Positions 13,737 to 16,346 of a stretch of 16,346 nt of DNA are shown here, one piece after another. The translations under genes were made by a program, and so were the position numbers. Source of the DNA: an uncultured Desulfovibrio sp. (GTDB lineage Bacteria; Desulfobacterota; Desulfovibrionia; Desulfovibrionales; Desulfovibrionaceae); contig CAMWVJ010000002.1 in the NCBI GenBank assembly GCA_947177645.1, forward strand, positions 1 to 16,346, given 5' to 3'. The notes under the pieces were generated by a model. That model was not told the DNA's origin and did no database searches. It saw nothing but the letters and a program-made list of their open reading frames with translations. The first letter of the stretch is position 1. Every line of letters starts with the position of its first letter.

Positions 13737-15095
13737 ATGCCACTGTCGCTATCCGTAAGGCTCGCAAGCTCGCCAACGGCTGGCGCGAGCACACCCTGGC
13801 GCGCCCCGGCATGGCCCGGCCTGGTGTGGTCATGGGCAGACGCGGCCAAGGCCAAGGCGGGCGTGTTTACACCCTCGCGCGGGGCCGAGCGCGCCTACGC
13901 GCGCGCCCTTAGAAGCCTGGCGGACAAGATCGCGGGCGTGCTGGCCACACATCACCTCCGGGACGCTGAGGCAACCTTGCGCGACTATGCCGAGACCATC
14001 GGCCCCTGGGCCCAGCAGACGGCCGCCAACATGGTGCTTGGCATAGAGCGCGACAACGCGGACAAGTTTGCGCGCCTGGCGCACCGCATGGGCTACGACA
14101 TGCGGACATTTTTGGGCGGCGATGCCGTGGGGCAGGTTGTGGCCGCGCGCATTGCCGAAAATACGCGCCTCATCAAGTCTCTGGTGCTGGACTCGGCACT
14201 ACGCGCGGGCGAACTGGCCCACGAAAGCCTCATTACAGGCATGCGTGCCGAGGACATGGCCGAGGAGATCTATGGCCTCAACGGCGTGACCAAGGCCCGC
14301 GCCAAGGTCATAGCCGTGACCGAGGTAAGCAAGGCCGCCACGGCCCTCACCCAGGCGCGCTCCGAGCAGTTCGGCAGCGAGGGCTACATTTGGCGCAGTG
14401 TGCGCGACGGCGCCACGCGCCCAAGCCACCGGGCAATGGAGGGCAAGTTTGTCAAGTGGAGCGAGCCGCCCACGCTTGACGGCATGACCGGGCACGCCGG
14501 AGAATTTCCCAACTGCCGCTGTTACCCGGAGCCGGTCATACCCAGGAGCGATGGCAAGGGCGTGTACCGCCCCATGCTCCCCACGCAGGAGGAGGAGCGG
14601 GAAAGCGGGCAACGGCTCCTGCGCACGCAGTGGGAAAAGGCCGTGGGCTCCGAGGTCATTCCGCACCTCCCGGGCGAGCCCCTGCTAAATGTAGACAAGG
14701 CGCAGTTTGACCCCAAAAAGCTGACAAACTATTCCATGAACGCCAATGCGGTTTACAAAGACGGCAGTCCCAACTATGAGGCTCGCGCCAAGGCGCAATC
14801 GTGGAAGGACTGGCTGGACTTCACGGTCAAGGACGCCGCCAAGGTGGAAAAACAGGTCATGGCCCAGCTTGCCAAGCTCAAGGCCATTCCCAAGGCTCCA
14901 ACGAATATCTACGGGCAGCGGTTCAACGTGTATGTGCCCATCACCGGCAACAATGGCCGCGAGGTTGACGTCATGACCGCGTGGATTTATGACCGGGACG
15001 ACAAGGAAGGAAAATTCATTTCCACGACCCCGCGCCTGACAAATTGCTTCATCGACGGGAAGATTGACAAAAATGGAAAATACAAGGGCAACTAA
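13737..15095 (+). CDS. MuF-family minor head protein with C-terminal DUF6883-like toxin domain
   Basis: A 452-aa fusion. Residues about 30-265 are a minor head/head-morphogenesis protein of the Phage_Mu_F/SPP1 gp7 type. They include WSWADAAKAKAGVF (31-44), the helical core, the ITGMRAEDMAEEIYGL segment, VTEVSKAATALTQAR, and the terminal signature DGATRPSHRAMEG with FPNCRCYPEP (C260, C262). After a linker (about 266-318) comes an extra domain, about 319-440: FDPKKLTNYSMN, a helical middle, YGQRFNVYVPITGNNGREVDV, then MTAWIYDRDD and FISTTPRL. This pattern fits DUF6883, found at C-termini of polymorphic toxins. MuF toxins are known from temperate phages. ATG 13737 is preferred: AAAGGA at 13723-13728 gives good spacing; 13728 and a TTG at 13677 are alternatives. 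DNA encoding the C-terminal domain is less GC-rich. Toxic activity is an inference. Confidence 0.85.
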   Translation: MPLSLSVRLASSPTAGASTPWRAPAWPGLVWSWADAAKAKAGVFTPSRGAERAYARALRSLADKIAGVLATHHLRDAEATLRDYAETIGPWAQQTAANMVLGIERDNADKFARLAHRMGYDMRTFLGGDAVGQVVAARIAENTRLIKSLVLDSALRAGELAHESLITGMRAEDMAEEIYGLNGVTKARAKVIAVTEVSKAATALTQARSEQFGSEGYIWRSVRDGATRPSHRAMEGKFVKWSEPPTLDGMTGHAGEFPNCRCYPEPVIPRSDGKGVYRPMLPTQEEERESGQRLLRTQWEKAVGSEVIPHLPGEPLLNVDKAQFDPKKLTNYSMNANAVYKDGSPNYEARAKAQSWKDWLDFTVKDAAKVEKQVMAQLAKLKAIPKAPTNIYGQRFNVYVPITGNNGREVDVMTAWIYDRDDKEGKFISTTPRLTNCFIDGKIDKNGKYKGN

Positions 15096-15354
15096 GATCG
15101 AAGAGCTTGACACCATCCGCCTCACGGTTCCCCTGGAGGGCCCCAACGTCTTTGACGACAAGGACATCTACCAACTCCCCGTGGGCACCAAGGGCACAGT
15201 GATGCACATCTTCTGGAGCGGGGAAGCCTTTGAGGTGGAGTTCGTCCTTTTCCCCAATCCGGCGAACCATAAGGATTTTGTTTCCGTTCAAATCCCGGTG
15301 AGGGCGGATCAGTGCGAACCGTTCTTCGGGGACTCACTCAAAAACGCCGTCTAA
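15073..15354 (+). CDS. DUF4926-like small protein, probable immunity partner
   Basis: A 93-aa acidic protein. It has the DUF4926 pattern: EELDTIRLTVPLEG near the N-terminus, then LPVGTKGTVMHIFWSGEAFEVEF, a small beta-barrel-like signature of Leu-x-x-Gly-x-x-Gly-Thr-Val followed by an EVEF strand. To my knowledge genes of this family often sit next to DUF6883 genes, consistent with an immunity role. The ATG at 15073 lies inside the MuF gene, overlapping it by 23 bp in another frame, so translation is probably coupled. A GGGAAG sequence lies upstream; TTG 15064 is an alternative start. A 120-base stretch at 15001-15120 is only about 46 per cent G+C by hand count. It should neutralise the adjacent C-terminal toxin domain in cells making phage. 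Confidence 0.8.
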   Translation: MENTRATKIEELDTIRLTVPLEGPNVFDDKDIYQLPVGTKGTVMHIFWSGEAFEVEFVLFPNPANHKDFVSVQIPVRADQCEPFFGDSLKNAV

Positions 15355-15363
15355 AGCGTTTTT
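15340..15363 (+). terminator. A/T-rich hairpin at the end of the immunity gene
   Basis: AAAAACGC (15340-15347) pairs with GCGTTTTT (15356-15363) around an 8-nt loop that contains most of the stop region of the DUF4926-like gene. The T-run is part of the stem, so it could act as a weak terminator in either direction, or protect the mRNA 3' end. Confidence 0.45.
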
Positions 15364-15453
15364 AAGTGCCAACATGGGCCGACCTACAGGCCGCCCCCGT
15401 TTGACGCGAGAGACGGCAAGATAAACACCCTGTAAACACGTCTCACAATTCCG
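15364..15453. other. Short intergenic stretch without a supported gene
   Basis: Between the small hairpin and the strong terminator there is only a 16-codon frame from ATG 15374 (beginning MGRPTGRPRLTRE) with no ribosome binding site. There is also a TTGACG at 15401 without a well-spaced -10 element. I do not support a gene or promoter here. Confidence 0.5.
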
Positions 15454-15485
15454 GCCCCCCCGAACATTTTCGGGGGGGCTTTTTT
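15454..15485 (+). terminator. Rho-independent terminator after the MuF toxin-immunity module
   Basis: G15454, seven C, G and AA pair with TT, C, seven G and C15479 as an 11-bp stem with a 4-nt loop (15465-15468), followed directly by six T (15480-15485). This is a textbook intrinsic terminator. It ends the late transcript that carries lysis, packaging, portal, MuF and immunity genes, or at least reduces read-through into the DUF2213 gene. Confidence 0.92.
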
Positions 15486-15510
15486 CGCGCCCCAAGTCCA
15501 TGCTGCCCCC

Positions 15511-16346
15511 ATGCGTATCAGAACCGTTGTTAACCTCTCCGAGCACCTGGACAAGACGCCCGAGGGATACCTGCTGTGCCGCGAGGCCGCCCTGGGGCGG
15601 ACTGGCGTCATGCGCTACCTGCCCGAAGAGGTGAGCGAGGACATAACCGAAGGCTTTGCCGGCAAGGAAGTGCTGGTCTACCGGGACGACAGCGAGGTCT
15701 TTAGCCCGGAGGCGCTGGCCAGTTTTGAGGGCAAGCCGCTCACGCTGGATCACCCCGACGAGGACGTGGCCCCGGAAAACTGGGCCGAGCTTGCCCGCGG
15801 CATCGTGACCAATGTGCGCCGGGGCACCGGGCCCGCGAGCGACCTTGTGCTGGCGGACATCCTGGTGACGGACGCGGAAGCCATTGCCGCCATTGAGGGC
15901 GGCTTGCGCGAATTGTCTTGCGGCTATGACGCAGAAGTGGAGCGCATCCGCCCCGGTGTGGGGCGGCAGACGCATATACGGGGCAACCACGTTGCCCTGG
16001 TCGATCACGGCAGGGCCGGAGGGCGCTGCAAAATCAAGGACGAGGAAGCTATGGCCAAAAAGCCCAAGGGTACGCCCTGGCAGCGGCTGCGCCGCTGGCT
16101 GGATGCGGAGGAAGCCGGGGAAGCCGCCAAGGCCGCGGACGAGGAAAACCCGGCTCCGACGGACGGGGACACGCCCGGCAAGGACGAGGAACAGGCCCTG
16201 GCGACCACCGACGACGACGTGGCCGCCAGCCTGGAAGAGATCAAGCTCATGCTGCGCACGCTCTGCGAAGCGCTCATGCCCGGGAAAGCGGCCGACAATC
16301 CCCAGGACGAGGAGCCCGGAAGCCCGCAGGATGAAGAACCTTGCGG
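15511..16346 (+). CDS. DUF2213 phage head protein (putative prohead protease/scaffold), 3' end outside window
   Basis: The frame is open from ATG 15511 to the window end (278 codons seen). The N-terminal 170 residues match DUF2213: GYLLCREAALGRTGVMRYLP, then KPLTLDHPDEDV (H81), LVLADILVTDAEAI, GLRELSCGY (S136) and GNHVALVDHGRAGGR (H160). H81, S136 and H160 are conserved-looking and could form a Ser-His-His type protease site, as proposed for capsid maturation proteases of this fold; this is an inference. The tail after about 180 is Asp/Glu-rich with a late helix (SLEEIKLMLRTLCEALM), like a scaffold. No Shine-Dalgarno precedes the ATG and the terminator T-run ends only 25 nt upstream, so how it is expressed is unclear. 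A major capsid gene is expected next. Confidence 0.85.
   Translation, partial: MRIRTVVNLSEHLDKTPEGYLLCREAALGRTGVMRYLPEEVSEDITEGFAGKEVLVYRDDSEVFSPEALASFEGKPLTLDHPDEDVAPENWAELARGIVTNVRRGTGPASDLVLADILVTDAEAIAAIEGGLRELSCGYDAEVERIRPGVGRQTHIRGNHVALVDHGRAGGRCKIKDEEAMAKKPKGTPWQRLRRWLDAEEAGEAAKAADEENPAPTDGDTPGKDEEQALATTDDDVAASLEEIKLMLRTLCEALMPGKAADNPQDEEPGSPQDEEPC

Noticed and set aside
12223-13833. Very long reverse-strand open frame (536 aa) opposite the portal gene
   Set aside because: It is the antisense of a clear portal gene in GC-rich DNA, where the opposite strand often stays open. The product has no recognisable motif and no ribosome binding site.
15374-15424. Mini-ORF beginning MGRPTGRPRLTRE before the terminator
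   Set aside because: Only 16 codons and no Shine-Dalgarno. It resembles the start of some small terminases or an AT-hook, but is too short to support; it could be a remnant.
15401-15427. Promoter candidate with TTGACG and an A/T-rich hexamer
   Set aside because: The spacings to GATAAA (13 nt) or TAAACA (15 nt) are too short and a strong terminator follows directly.
1-16346. CRISPR arrays, tRNA or rRNA genes, IS elements
   Set aside because: No regularly spaced repeats, cloverleaf-like or ribosomal segments, or second transposase were seen; gaps between genes are all shorter than 160 bp.

Overview
The window is the left-to-centre part of a Mu-like transposable prophage, or the free phage. 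It starts at the transposase gene and ends inside the head genes. All 26 genes I support lie on the + strand. They are tightly packed, with many ATGA, GTGA or TAATG stop/start overlaps. The DNA is GC-rich, with strong G/C at third codon positions. Gene content and protein style suggest a GC-rich proteobacterial host, and the look of several proteins recalls Mu-like elements of Desulfovibrio and relatives. That host guess is an inference; no host gene is present. The immunity region (repressor, Ner) and the left end expected upstream are not in the window. Its first ~60 bases are homopolymer-rich and look like a contig edge.

Early region (1-5208): MuA-like DDE transposase, MuB-like AAA ATPase, a protein with two copies of a winged-helix-like unit, a small HTH/Cys protein, a 59-aa protein, Mu Gam-like DNA-end protector, an A/T-rich orphan gene, a phage-borne HU-family protein and a 59-aa unknown. 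Semi-early accessory region (5292-6860): a small membrane protein, a 66-aa unknown, a NUMOD4-like protein with a Pro-Glu linker and zinc ribbon, and a 161-aa unknown. GemA (gp16-like) and a Mor-family activator follow (6863-7815) and should switch on late transcription. Between mor and the late genes are two hairpins in 80 bp. The second one buries the Shine-Dalgarno of the first lysis gene.

Late region (7896-16346): a holin-like membrane protein, a lytic transglycosylase-type endolysin, an overlapping Rz/Rz1-like spanin pair, gp25-like (DUF2730) and gp26-like proteins, a DUF3486 (gp27-like) small-terminase candidate, a large terminase, a DUF1073 portal and a MuF head protein. A strong terminator precedes a DUF2213 protein that runs off the window. 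The large terminase and head genes are not the classic Mu set, so the element joins Mu replication and regulation genes to another head/packaging cassette.

The most interesting locus is the 3' end of the MuF gene. After the conserved MuF Cys motif the protein carries a DUF6883-like domain of the kind found at the C-termini of polymorphic toxins. The next gene, overlapping by 23 bp, encodes a DUF4926-like small protein, the likely immunity partner. This stretch is clearly less GC-rich than its surroundings and ends in hairpins and a terminator, as expected for a swappable toxin-immunity cassette.
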